Of a DNA stretch of 64,000 nt, positions 10,573-21,250 are shown piece after piece. Position numbers and translations under genes: made by a program. How positions within the stretch are numbered: the stretch's first letter is position 1; each line of letters opens with the position of its first letter. This DNA comes from Ligula intestinalis. Taxonomy: Eukaryota; Platyhelminthes; Cestoda; Diphyllobothriidea; Diphyllobothriidae. Where the stretch lies: contig JAYGXS010000003.1 in NCBI GenBank assembly GCA_036362985.1, positions 34,389,510-34,453,509 of the forward strand, written 5' to 3'. The notes below the pieces were generated by a model. It searched no databases and had not been told where the DNA came from. It saw only the letters and a program-made list of their open reading frames with translations.

Positions 10573-12780
10573 ACCGAACACTTAAGAGACAAAAATGACT
10601 GAGCGCCTCCAAAGCTGTTGAAAATGATGCGAAGAAATAATGACCATTAAAAGAAACTCAGTGTAAGAGATAAACCTACCCAATTTAACGGAAATACTCT
10701 AGTTCAGAAAAAACCTGTACAACTTTATCAAATATTCATTATTAACAGGAATTAGAGTCTCTCTGATTAGCGTTTGACTATATAGGTTATATGCTCTAAA
10801 TCGTGCCTTACGTTTTTGTCCAATAATGCTAAATCGTTAGCCCTCACTGTCTTCATTATATTATACCGGGGGTAAGGTCAGAAGGTTACTATAAACCTAA
10901 TTTTCTGTCAAACGGAGTACTCTTATATACAAAGTCCTGAAAAATAAACTTACTGAATGGTCATGCAACTGTCTGAAATAAACGTAGATACGTAAGGCTT
11001 CATCGGCATGACTACCTTCAAAGAATATCACAGGCTCTCTTCTACAGTATTACAATGTATATGAGGTAAAAGAATAGCGTTTATATCAAAGTAACCTTTC
11101 TTCTCTCAGCAGACCCTTCGCCGCTCTTAAACTCCGAGGTTCGTGGAAAAAAGTAATTATTATGGATTAGCTAGAGGATGAATTGATTGCATTCACCGCT
11201 TTTGAGAAAATGTCTTTCATTCTATATGTTAAAGGAGTTAATTCTTATAATTATTTGGCTCACAGCTCTGTTTACAAAGGGCCAGTAGCCGGGGTCGTAC
11301 ATTATCAGTGTTAATCTAACTCCGCGGGTTCCTAATGTTTGGTACCAAACTTGTGAAGGCAAATGAAACGACCAAATTTATATTGGTATTAATTAATCGT
11401 GATAAAAATCTGACATATTTATGGCAAAGTTTTTGACGGTTTCATATGGCTGCTCTCTCGATGACATTAAGACTTTGTGCAGGAAATCCCGTTTGGACAG
11501 TTGTCGTCGGAATTTAGGAATTTCGTTTAACTTTTTGTCAGAGATAACAGGCCCTCAAAATTTGTGGGCATATTGAGTACCTGACGTTTAAAGACAAGAT
11601 GCCAACAAGTCGGAACAAAAACTGTAGGCTTATTGACTATTTAATGTTTAAAATTTTCTTCCCATCCATCCGGAGTAGTATGTTCATGTATATACTTCAG
11701 TACGTTTTGCCAAATCCCTGGTATATGTATTATCGTCGTGACCGCGTTTCTGTATTTCCCGATGGATGCCAAAATAAATAGGGCTGAAAAAATGTATCAA
11801 GTGTCGTTTTAGCCAAGCTGCCGATCTACAAACTGTCGTGTTTAGAGAAGTTTAGTATTTAGTTTGCAAATTTTGCAGAGCCGTCGACCCTTTTCTTTAA
11901 CCCACACCCGCCACCGTCCGTACGCAGTTTTACGCTTGGCGGCATTGACCTTGATCCGAAGAACATTGCAGTTAGCATCGGATAGCAATTGACGCATGAC
12001 CCTGGTTTTGTCCATGTTTATGGTGAGTTCGAAATTAACGAAAACTAGGGGTGAAGAGGCCTATGATACCTTGTATACCCTGCTCTGTCGAGATGTTGAG
12101 CAGTCAGTCGTGCGTGAACACCAGATCGTAGCCTATGGGATGAGGAGGCGACCACAGCCTAGGGTTCATGAGCTGTAAGCGATTGTGAGTCTCCAGCTTG
12201 CTTCACGGCAGGATGTCGGTGATTAAATTCTCTTTTTTCGCGGCCAAACAAAATGATACAGGAAAAACCCAATTGAAGGCGATGGAGGCTCGGCTTCATC
12301 GAAGTTGACAGTTCATCTCATTTCACGTGTCACCAGTTATCGCAAGGTTTTAAGGCCATTGAGATTTATTTCTAATAGCTGCCATCTTCCAGGCCAGGTT
12401 CCTTAAGAAATGAAAGCAGTCTAAGGAAGGCCAGGGTCTTAGAAACAATATATCGTGTATAAAAGAGTAAGGAGTAAATTGCAACGCGGTTTGGCATGGC
12501 ATTTGACCGTTAGGGTCGTGTGAGAGCGTGGGGTAGATAAAGCGGCCGACGACGCTGCCTACGTCAGCACACTGACGGGGTAAAATCCCGAGCGTTTTCT
12601 AGCAGCGGTAATCCCGGGCAGCCGCCAAATGCTCACTCTGTCTCGGCAGCCTTGAGGATGATTGGCTGGACCACACGAGGTGGGCGCAGCTGGGACTGGG
12701 TGTGTCAGTAGATCGCTCCAGACATTGACCGAGAGACGGAAAGAGTAACTGCATCTTTAGCGTGTTGATGCAGCAATCAT
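10573..12780. other. Intergenic upstream of the CHP1-like gene
   Basis: This is AT-rich sequence with no recognised gene. The region just above 10572 should contain the CHP1-like promoter, but no clear TATA or initiator element stands out. A GC-richer part at 11880-12780 may be the eroded 5' part of the LINE that follows. Confidence 0.35.
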
Positions 12781-12789
12781 GGGTTTCAA

Positions 12790-15700
12790 CAGTAGCGCTA
12801 ACGCCCACATCAACCTTTCATTGTCTTTCGACACGGAACTAGGCACTGCTGGCACCCGCTGGACTACGCCTTCGTCGGGAGGCCAGATCGACAAGCCATG
12901 CTGCTGACCAAGGTGGTCTGCGACGCCAATGGCTGGACGCAAAATCGCCTCATAATTCCCAAGATGAGACCTCACAAGGGACAAAAATTCAAACGTTTGT
13001 TACACAAACTTAATACTGTTCTTTTGAAAGCGCATGCTCATTGCCAGGATTTAGACGATCAACTGGAATAACTCAAGGCTTCGGACGACAACGCCATCAT
13101 GGAGGCACAGTGACGTAAATTGAAGAATTTCACCTAATCGACTGTCCTGCAAATCATCGGTTGCCCACATTCTTAGCACCAGCATTGGTTTGGCAAAATG
13201 CCAAAGAAATCAGAAACCTAGTTGCTGAGGAGAAAGGGCTGCCCAAAGCACATATCAACTACCGGATCAATGCTACCAACTCAGTTTTATCCAAATGCCG
13301 TCGCCTGGTGACAAAACGTCTGTAGGAAATACATAAGGCTTGCATGGATCACGGGATAAAGAAAATTCAAGGATACGTGGATGGAAACAAAATGAAGGAT
13401 ATTTTTGCCTCCACCGGAATGTCTACGGCCTCAGTACCCCAGCAGCCACGCTGCTATTCAACTCCGACAGAATAACACTCCCTATGTAGAATAGGTTGCG
13501 GCAGCTTACGCGATTAAGGAAAACCCTAGCTGCTAAAACCTTCAAGTCTGGTTGCGTATAAGAAAGGAAAAAATGGGACGTCATTTGGGAAGAGAGTGTA
13601 TTCTGTACGGAAATATTTGAAATGAAGTTGGTGGTCGGGGAAGGGAATGGCTGGAGCATTGAGAGCGGCGTCCTAGGTGCAAGACCGTGGTGAGTCCTCA
13701 CAGCACCTAAAGCATGAACATGTATGAGTCAAGTCAAGTCAAATTAATTAAAGGAAATATAGGCAAACGCCTTTGAGCTCCCTCTTGGTACATAGGATTT
13801 AAGAAATGCATAGGCATAGCCGAACATTCCAAAGAAGTCGTTGACACAATTTCAGACGACTACTCGCTTGTTTCAAGTAATAAACTCACACTCAAGCGAG
13901 TAGTCGTCTGAAATTGTGTCAACGACTTCTTTGGAATGTTCGGCTGTAATGATTAACCGGTTTGGACAGACGGAATTTGCAGGGACTCAGGCTTCCACTG
14001 GTTCATATGTGCAAGAATTCGCGAGAGATTTAGCATTGCAACAGGCGCCCGGAGTTGGACCACGACGAATTCCAGCAGACTGAGCATTCTCGATGACACA
14101 TCCACAATATAGGACGTCACCAGTGACCGAATTCATTGAGTGCAAGAACAACACCAACATAGACTTCTCCCTTGCCTTGCCACAAACAGTCAAAATCTGT
14201 AGCAAATCTTCATTTGAGAAAAAGACCCATGATGCAAGGCAAGCGCAGCTAAACTGTGTATATGCGGTGGTCCAAGGCTGATGGGCAAAACCAAATCGTT
14301 GTGCTAGGAGCTGTGCACCATTTTAAATTTCGACGTCATGATAATCATCTACATCTTCAACCAAAAAACGGTAAGTTCGTGATAATTACAGAGGAATCCT
14401 CCTGGTAAACATTGTTGAGAAGATCTTTGCCCGCATTATTCTCAATTATCCCAAAGCGGAATCCCCTCGCAAAGCCAGTGTGATGCCTGACAACACCGCT
14501 GGCGGGCATTTCGTTTCGTGCTCAATGCAGACCACCTTCTGCCTTAGTCGATTCATCTTGGTCGATATGATGAAAGCCTTCGATACGATCAATCACATTG
14601 GTCTTTGGAAAAGCGAGCGGAACTCCGGCTGCCCTGAGCAATACATGCATATGGTGCGTCAGCCCCACAACGAGATGGTGGCACGCCTTGCGACTAATAG
14701 TGCAGCCTCAGAAGCAATCGCAGTGACCCAATGAATGTAGCAGGGTTGTATACTCGCCCTCAACGTCTCAACGTAGCTGCTAGACGCCTATTGTGAAAAA
14801 ATCCTCGGGATCCGCTTTCTCCACAGGACTGATGGCCGTCTTCTCAAACAACGACACATCTATACCCCCAACGCGTCCCTCCACGGCTTCGATCAACTAC
14901 CTATATTTCACGTATAACTGTGCATTGAAGCAAGTATTTCTTCAATCGGCTGTGCCCACTATCCGGCACACTATCAACGTGGATAAAATTTTAATCACAT
15001 GGCACTGAATACAGTGCCACTGATACCAACTGTCCACGGTAGCTAACTCAATACAGTGGACAATTTTGCCTATTTAGACTGTAAGTTCTCACGCACCAGA
15101 AAAGCGCCGATACATGACCCATTGGAACCCCAAAGTCAGTCAGACATTCAACCGGATAAAAACCTCCGTGTAGAATTGCCACAGTCTCAATCTCGATACA
15201 CAACTCAGGCTGTGCACGGTCTTCGTTTTGACAACCATGTTATGCGAACTGGAGACCTGGACAGTCTATGGCATACACGTCAGACAAATCAATCATTCCC
15301 ACCTGCAGAAAAAACAGAGAGAAGTGGAAAGACAACTTCTCGGACACTGAAGTACTTGAACAGACCGAAATCCCCAGCATCCACGCCCTACTAAGGCAAA
15401 TTTAATTGCGTTGCAACGACTAGAGGCTAACTGAGGAATGCCTACCAAAGGGAATATTCTATGGAGACGTCACTGTAGGTGCTTGCCGATGAGAAGGACA
15501 AATAAGTCGCGACAGGGATCTATAGAGGGGTGCTTGGAAGGCCAACATATGCAACAACCGCTTTCTTACACATTTGAAGTTGGTTGAATTTTGCACAAGC
15601 TCCCATTTTTTGGTACGTCAGCCGTTGGTCCAGTAGGGATTGGATGACGATGATAAAATGTTGAGGGGTCCTCGGAAGGCCACCATGCACAAAACCGCTT

Positions 15701-16600
15701 AAGTCAGTTTATTCAGAAAAATGGCTTTTAAAATTAAGCATGGGAATAGCCGCTTACTTACAAATTTTAAGTAGGGTGAGATACCACAATCTTCAAACTT
15801 TTCCACTCGTTCGACGTTATTCTAGTTGAGTTTAGTGATGCTGACCTCACCAAAGGTCAGTTGATACCCCCGACATACACGCGCTCGTCGCTGGTCTAGT
15901 GGGGGTAGTTATGATTCGCCCGAGGTCAGCGCACATCCTCTAACTTACCCGCGTATTTTTTATAATTCACATGATAATTGCGTATTGAATTGTTCCCCGA
16001 TACGCTCCACCCATTCTATCCCCTAAACCCAGGTGCCCGTATTGTAGTAGAGCGTGCTTCGCTCGCACTGTTGGGACCTCACTATAGATCCTTACTTAAG
16101 AACACCCAGAAGATGTATCTTAACCATTTATAGGTAAACCCAGAGATCGGGGTGGACCTCGCTCAGGATCGGCAGGCCTGAAAAAGGCAGTTAAGGCTGG
16201 AATAGTAATCAACGAGATCACCCCTACCAAATCCAAGGAAGCGGCAAAAACACCACAACTAAACGCCCTCAACGTGCAAACCAATATTCAGCGCGCCGAT
16301 AGGCCTCGCTTGACATCTCCGACAACTTCACATGTTCTCTCCTCAAACGCTCCCACAGTCGCCCATGCACGGAACCCCACAGCACAGATGATGACGATCG
16401 TCCCGCTCACTTATCATTATTATTATGTCTCGATGTCCACAATCACTCCCACCACCACTGCCATAACCCCCGAGAACATAATTCCCACAACGTCTAATCC
16501 CATCATCGGTAATAACATGCATGACGCCTCGACAATTACTCTGACAGATCGAACCACGTTTTACGGTTTTCCGGCCTATTAAGAAAAACAATGATCTGCC
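12790..16600 (+). mobile_element. Decayed LINE: endonuclease end, RT and C-terminal tail
   Basis: Pieces of one non-LTR retrotransposon lie in order, broken by stops and frameshifts. The end of an APE-type endonuclease is at about 12850-12970 (LDYAFVGRPDRQ, then a GWTQNRLIIPKMR block). An inter-domain segment is at 13020-13440. An RT core is at 14390-14760 (NIVEKIFARIILN, VDMMKAFDTINHIGLWK). A post-RT segment is at 15050-15480 (VDNFAYLDCKFSR, then a GIFYGDVTVG block), and the C-terminal basic Ser/Thr-rich tail is at 16140-16590. Insertions at 13730-13980 and 15530-16100 interrupt it. No part is functional. The family is the one with zinc-finger-like tails common in flatworm genomes. Confidence 0.7.
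13818..13945. repeat. Perfect 53-bp inverted repeat
   Basis: Arms 13818-13870 and 13893-13945 are exact reverse complements with a 22-bp spacer. They form a long hairpin inside the decayed LINE. The sequence is unrelated to any other repeat I recognised in the window, and no open frame spans it. Confidence 0.9.
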
Positions 16601-16689
16601 CAACATATATCCAGTGATGAGGTTCAGTTTGACTAATGTAAATGGCCACACGGCAAACGCACAGGCGAACGCATGTTCTAAAGCATGCG

Positions 16690-17090
16690 CTAGGAAGCCG
16701 GATAACGACACACTAATCAATGTAAATCCGGCAGAGATGATCAACTTTCAGTAATTTCCTACTCGCACGCCGGCCACCAAACAGTTCAGGCACAACCGGG
16801 CAACTATTTTTGAGAAAGAGAGACGAAAAGTGTCATACGTACGCAGTAGCATGGCGACTATATCCCATGAAAACTGCAACTCTTGCTTATTAATTGCCCA
16901 TATCCGCCATTATCTCTGATGATGGATCCGCCGTGGAATCCAAAATTTCAGGCGAATAAACATTTCATCGAAGCAATCACGTCTGTTTCTTCCCAATTAC
17001 TTCCCTGAACTCGCATTTTAGCTTGCTTTGATACGAAGCATTGTGTAGGTAACGGGCAGACATCGGGTAACTACGCTCAGTATACATAAC
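16690..17090 (+). repeat. Retroelement remnant with hammerhead-like end, shared with 24.27-24.70 kb
   Basis: This segment aligns with about 24270-24700: gtaaatccggcagagatgat versus gtaaatccagcggcgatgat, then the shared cactcgcacgccgg, then a hammerhead-like motif and gcgaataaac-type end. A second shared block contains acgggcagacatcg. It lies upstream of the first twelve-cysteine gene at nearly the same distance as its partner lies upstream of the second gene, so it was present before that duplication. Confidence 0.6.
16917..16962 (+). ncRNA. Hammerhead-like motif (decayed)
   Basis: The core CTGATGA (16917-16923) is followed by a stem-loop whose arms are GGATCC and GGAATCC, then AAAAT where an active ribozyme needs GAAAC, then TTC and the shared gcgaataaac end. 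It is related to the motifs near 24.50 kb and 40.34 kb. Loss of the GAAA box predicts inactivity. Confidence 0.3.
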
Positions 17091-17440
17091 TGCCTACTCA
17101 GTTCAAGACGCAAAATCATTTGCAATGCATGGCAAGCTTTTGACGAAAAAACGATCTTGCCTTGTGCTTCCTTGCCTACTTACACAATCTACTGCGCAGC
17201 GATAGTGTTAAAGTTATTAAAGCACACACAACGCTTAATCCTATCAAAAAAACATTTCAGTGACTCCAGTTATTTAGACTTGATTCTTAAATTTGAACGG
17301 CACGTTTAACGTACCCAACTACTTTGGATTCAGTTTGTTGAGTTGGGTCATTGCGAAAGTGTGAATTGTGGCAAACAAAAAGTCTACATTTTTCAATGAA
17401 ACCGACTGGCAGGTGCTCGCATTTTCTACTTGCATAGGCA

Positions 17441-17532
17441 GATAACGATTATTCGGTTATCGATCAAAATGGACCGATGCCCTCCACTGCGCAGTTGTGC
17501 TACTGGCTCGGTCACCGACTCTACTATAAAAA
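17441..17532 (+). promoter_or_regulatory. Core promoter and conserved upstream block, gene copy 1
   Basis: A TATA box (tataaaaa, 17525-17532) lies 68 bp before the ATG, as in both other copies. Upstream is an interrupted inverted repeat, GATAAC-N9-GTTATC (17441-17461), followed by atcgat. The whole block from this repeat to the ATG is almost unchanged in the three gene copies, while sequence farther upstream differs. Transcription should begin about 30 bp after the TATA box and give a leader of roughly 35-40 nt. Confidence 0.7.
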
Positions 17533-17592
17533 GGGCGCTCAACTCTTGCCGCACTATCCAGCGAACAGCCTAGCCTGCAAGCAAACAGAAAG

Positions 17593-18081
17593 ATGAAATT
17601 CGTCATCCTCTGCGCTCTCATCGTCATGGCTTCGGCCCACTACGTCCCATCCTACCACAAGGGTGGCTACGGCTACGGCAGTGGCAAAGCCGCTTTCAAG
17701 GGCGACATCTACTTCGATGGCTGCTACGAAACGACCTGCCACAAAGACGGCTTTGACGGTTACGGCTGCCACGCTGGCCGCTGCTCCTACATCTGCCACC
17801 CCAGGGGCTGCTACGAGGCCCACGCCTACTCCCAGACCAGTGGTGAGAGCTGGGGCGAACAGGAGGGCCACGGCAGACGCTTCGAAAAGGAGGCTTCCCA
17901 AGGTCAGAGCCAGTACAAGGGTCACGTCGCATTCAGCGGTCGCGTAGACTTCTCCGGCTGCACATCGGAACACTGCCACAGCGGTGAGTACGAGGGCTAC
18001 CACTGCCACGACGGCCATTGTGCCACCGTCTGCAAGGGCAGCGAATGCCACGAGGAGCAGGAGTACGGATACGGCTACTAA
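17593..18081 (+). CDS. Secreted twelve-cysteine Gly/Tyr/His-rich protein, copy 1 (candidate eggshell precursor)
   Basis: An intronless 162-codon gene. A signal peptide (about residues 1-15, MKFVILCALIVMASA) precedes a Gly/Tyr-rich stretch (23-30). Two repeats follow, each with six cysteines: 44, 49, 59, 64, 68, 73 and 123, 128, 138, 143, 147, 152. Spacing is C-x4-C-x9-C-x4-C-x3-C-x4-C in both, offset by exactly 79 residues. Several cysteines are followed by His (CHKDG, CHAGR, CHPRG, CHSGE, CHDGH), which could bind metal. The hydrophilic linker holds a dibasic GRRFEK site (about 94-99), and the tail is YGYGY. Tyr/Gly/His/Cys richness and secretion fit flatworm vitelline or eggshell proteins that are cross-linked by tyrosine oxidation, but I recognise no named family. 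This copy alone has Met12 where the others have Val. A long antisense open frame is a composition shadow. Confidence 0.85.
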   Translation: MKFVILCALIVMASAHYVPSYHKGGYGYGSGKAAFKGDIYFDGCYETTCHKDGFDGYGCHAGRCSYICHPRGCYEAHAYSQTSGESWGEQEGHGRRFEKEASQGQSQYKGHVAFSGRVDFSGCTSEHCHSGEYEGYHCHDGHCATVCKGSECHEEQEYGYGY

Positions 18082-18110
18082 GTGTAGCAATCCAGTTGTG
18101 AAGATTAGTT

Positions 18111-18116
18111 AATAAA
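18111..18116 (+). terminator. Poly(A) signal, gene copy 1
   Basis: aataaa lies about 30 bp after the stop codon, in a 3' flank shared with the other two copies. Confidence 0.75.
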
Positions 18117-18349
18117 TGACCAAAACTATCCTCTGTCTTTGCTACTGCTATTAGTTAGGGGGAGCATAGACTATATTCATTAGGCGGTGTCATGGCTATT
18201 TTGCGATGCTTAAGTTAATCCAAGATGCTTTGAATTAACTTTCAAAATGGCTGGGCAGGCGAAACCGAATGAAGGGACTTCAATACCTTCAGTTTGAAGT
18301 TAAGTATGTTAAACCCAAGAAACTGCAACCTTTAGGCCCGGTTCCTTTG

Positions 18350-18630
18350 GAAAAGAGAATAAATGGGAGGCCAGAGTGGAAGGAGCAGTTTTTTTTTCTA
18401 TAGAAGGAATGGAGAATAAGTAAGAGGACTTCAACTGTCAGCCGAGCGAGCAACCGCCGGCCACAGCGCCACCACCGAAGTTTTGTAGCCGCGGGAATCG
18501 CCGTAGCATCTGGATCGGCCTTTGTGTTGGTCGGCCTTGACAGATGGTTGGCTAGACAGGCGGGCTTATATGTGAACCCGCGGGCAGTGGTGAGCCTTCG
18601 CGCGATAATCGCCTATGCGGAGTGAGTCAG
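18350..18630 (-). repeat. Dispersed repeat, minus-orientation copy
   Basis: Shares blocks with 31720-31990 (a cccggtt start, a ccagagt block, a ggagaata block) and, in reverse, with 28090-28260 and 29060-29240 (ctactactctggcc-type block). It has no coding capacity. It is probably a short non-autonomous element, but its ends are not clear. Confidence 0.45.
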
Positions 18631-18639
18631 AACAGATTC

Positions 18640-19460
18640 ACCTTACAGAAATTTTCTCATATGTTTATATACCATAAAGTTTCGAAAGTTCATGAAATTG
18701 CAAACTCTAACTAACTGTGATGATTGAAATACATAAATTACTCGTACAATGCAGGTGATCAAAGGATACTTGAATAGGGACGCAATCCCATGTGCTTACT
18801 GGAAGGCCTAGGACGAACAAAATTGCAGCTACACATAAAAGATATAATTTAAAAATGAAGCATTCACATAAGTTGGAACTTAAGGAGCATAATGCTCTTC
18901 TCCATTAAGTTGATAAAAGTTGGAACTGGACAGTCAAATGGGCTGAGCAGGGGCATATTTTGGTGCCATTATTTCCTATTTGCCTTACCAAAAGTTTTGA
19001 ATCGCCAGTAGACGAGTCATGTTACATCAAGGTATTGCTGGGACAAGCTCTTGCGTCTCCAGTTTGCTTGCATTGTAATAAGATCTTAAATCTAATTATG
19101 TAGGAAAATACTATCTATTTTTATGATAGCACAATTGTATAAGTGCAATATGGTACATACCATTGAATAACGCAGATAAGAAGAACGAAAATATGCCACT
19201 ACAAGCGAACATGCGAGTAACAGGAAGTAATTGAGAAGAAGAAGAAGATCAAGTCGTCTTCTTCTTGAAGGAAACATGATTTTATAAATATTAAGTCGTT
19301 ATCCTTGCCTTAAAAGCATAACACGATCTGTGTACATATTTCAGTATTGTTCGCAGACGCAATAGTTTCCAATGCTTGACAACAGGAGGGTTTCCGAATC
19401 ACAAGTCAGGTAAGATGGCTAGGTTTGAAAATCTTTACTGAGTCTTAGAACTGCAAGGAA
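18640..19460. other. Intergenic; old duplicated flank and a minus-strand retroelement end
   Basis: 18720-19080 aligns loosely with 26560-26880 and with 34500-34680 (for example gttggaactggacagt versus cttggaactggacagt), marking the decayed flank of the triplicated unit. At 19197-19265 a minus-strand copy of the shared retroelement end (cttctcaattacttcctg) abuts a GAA-rich stretch. Confidence 0.5.
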
Positions 19461-19461
19461 C

Positions 19462-19975
19462 TCAGCAAGCAGTTGACGCAAGCGTTCGCACCAGACCAAT
19501 GCATCCACCGGAGACTCCGTCCGGCTGTAGCTGATGGGTGAATAGAAAAATATTGGTTGGATCATAGCCAATAAGCATAGTAAGGTAGGCCTTTACGCGA
19601 AGGCAATGCTCTACCAGCTGAGCTACAAATACCACGCCCAGCAACGTGAGTTTAATCACTTTTGAATTGATTTTACCCGCTCAACTTTACCGCTCGTACT
19701 GAATCCACCAGTACGGAACAGCAAGCTGACTGACCAAGCAGGATTTCCTATGCAATTATATAGAATTCACCAGAATGACTACTAGGCTGACTTAACTATT
19801 AGGAAATTTGGCAGATTTGCTGAATTTAGTTGACCCAATTGTGAGAAAACTCGCTGCATTCGGCGGGATTTGAACCCGCCTTCCGTACTATGTGGATTCA
19901 AATCCCACCAAATACCGCAAGTTTTCTCACAATTGGGTCAACTAAATCAAGCAAATCTGCCAAACCTCGTTAATA
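19462..19975 (-). repeat. tRNA-like repeat unit with an inverted second end
   Basis: On the minus strand, 19555-19640 contains a tRNA-like head: TAGCTCAGCTGGTAGAGC (box A-like D arm), an anticodon-type arm, and a T-arm-like TTGG-loop-CCAA. The following 200 bp matches the 301-bp units at 39.4-40.0 kb. At 19800-19975 a 50- to 75-bp inverted repeat is built from two oppositely oriented unit ends, each with a T-arm-like GGGATTTGAACCC or related sequence. Confidence 0.6.
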
Positions 19976-20254
19976 ACTTCTGAATAGTCAAAAATAGGCG
20001 GGGCGCAGGTAATTGGATAGAAGACGGGAAGGCATTCTGCGGGATTAGTTGTTTATCTTTCTGACCTTTCGAACCTCCATGCGAGCCCACTGTCAAGGAA
20101 TAATAAAGTGTACAGCTCACTGAATATTAAGCTCAGCTCTGCCATCGACTGGCCAGTGAATTCAGGATTCGTGTCACTCACAAACCAGAAGCGACAATCC
20201 GCAGGCAAATAATGCAGCCTTACGTCCCAATACCAGTTCATCAATAGTGTGGTT

Positions 20255-21250
20255 TAATTTACTGCATTGGCTGTCTTTGTGATCAAACCAATTGGCGAAA
20301 CCGGCAAACGAGTTATCACGAGACTGCACGAGCACAAACTCGCCGTACGACGAAAGGACATTCTTTCCTCGGAAGTCGCTCATGCATCCACACCAGGGCA
20401 TGGCTTCGACTTCGAACGTGTGAGAATATTGGGTCAGTCGAACGACCGAATCTCTCGTCTACTGCAGGAGGGATGGCATTCGCACGCGAATTCTATTAAC
20501 AGACATATCGATCTTCCGGATACCTATCTGGCGTTGCGCGATAAAATCGGAGGCAGAGTTCAAGGTCGCTCCCGGTAGAGCTGAACTAAATAGTCAATGA
20601 GCTGTATGTTGTAACGGTGGCATCAAGCTGTGTCACCGTATAATTACGCCCTTTGGAATCCCCGAGGAGTTACACAACAAGAAGAGCGTAAAAGTGGAAG
20701 CCACCCGGAGGAGAGTTCATAGTGTAAAAATCCCGGAGTTGCTGTCCTGGGTGGCAGTTGCCGCTAGCGGAAAGTCAGCGCGTAGAATGTCCCGCCTCTA
20801 GGGGAAGCCCGGCAATGGGACGGACTGGCGGTGTTCTTGTCAGTCCCTGTGCAACTCACTGTCTGCAACGCGGCAGTGGCTTATATATGATTGTCAAGTG
20901 CGTTCGCTTGTGGCATGATTGGGCACGTTGGAATAAGGTCACCTACTGCGTGAGGCACCTAAGCGGCCTTTGATGAACTGCGAGTAGTTGGAAACGCGCG
21001 TGGACTCGCGTGCATCTGTGTCCTGTTCAGAGGTTTAAGCTCATCGCGTGGGCACAGACACCAGCGAAGGCATATAACATTGAAGGCAGTCCATTGTTGA
21101 CAAAGGAATCATTGTGGCAGTAGGTCACAAGCACGATGCCTCAGGATAGCCTGAAAGTTTGCTAGCATTCGGTTATGCTAGACTCCTAATATTGTGCACA
21201 TTTTTATTCCTTGAAAACGGGCTTGCATGAGAGTTCGAAACGTCGCAAAA
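20255..21250 (+). mobile_element. Second PLE fragment: GIY-YIG domain and 3' region
   Basis: The plus strand encodes the C-terminal endonuclease of a different PLE: IGETGKRVITRLHEHKLAV, a GHGFDFERVRIL block, then NSINRHIDLPDTYLALRDKI, ending at a stop at 20576-20578. The spacing of ETG, the R-x-EH block and the NSINR-type C-terminus follows PLE endonucleases. The catalytic YIG is degraded to PIG. About 650 bp of non-coding sequence follows and ends with CATGAGAGTTCGAAACGTCGC (21225-21245), which resembles half of a hammerhead core. Confidence 0.7.

Noticed and set aside
16274..16582. Thr/Pro-rich open frame as an independent gene
   Set aside because: It continues the C-terminal tail of the decayed LINE that begins at 12.8 kb.
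17554..18090. Long antisense open frame (about 180 codons, Val/Ala-rich) across each of the three secreted-protein genes
   Set aside because: It mirrors the GC-rich codon use of the real gene, has no family resemblance and no promoter of its own. The plus-strand frame has a signal peptide, TATA box and poly(A) signal.
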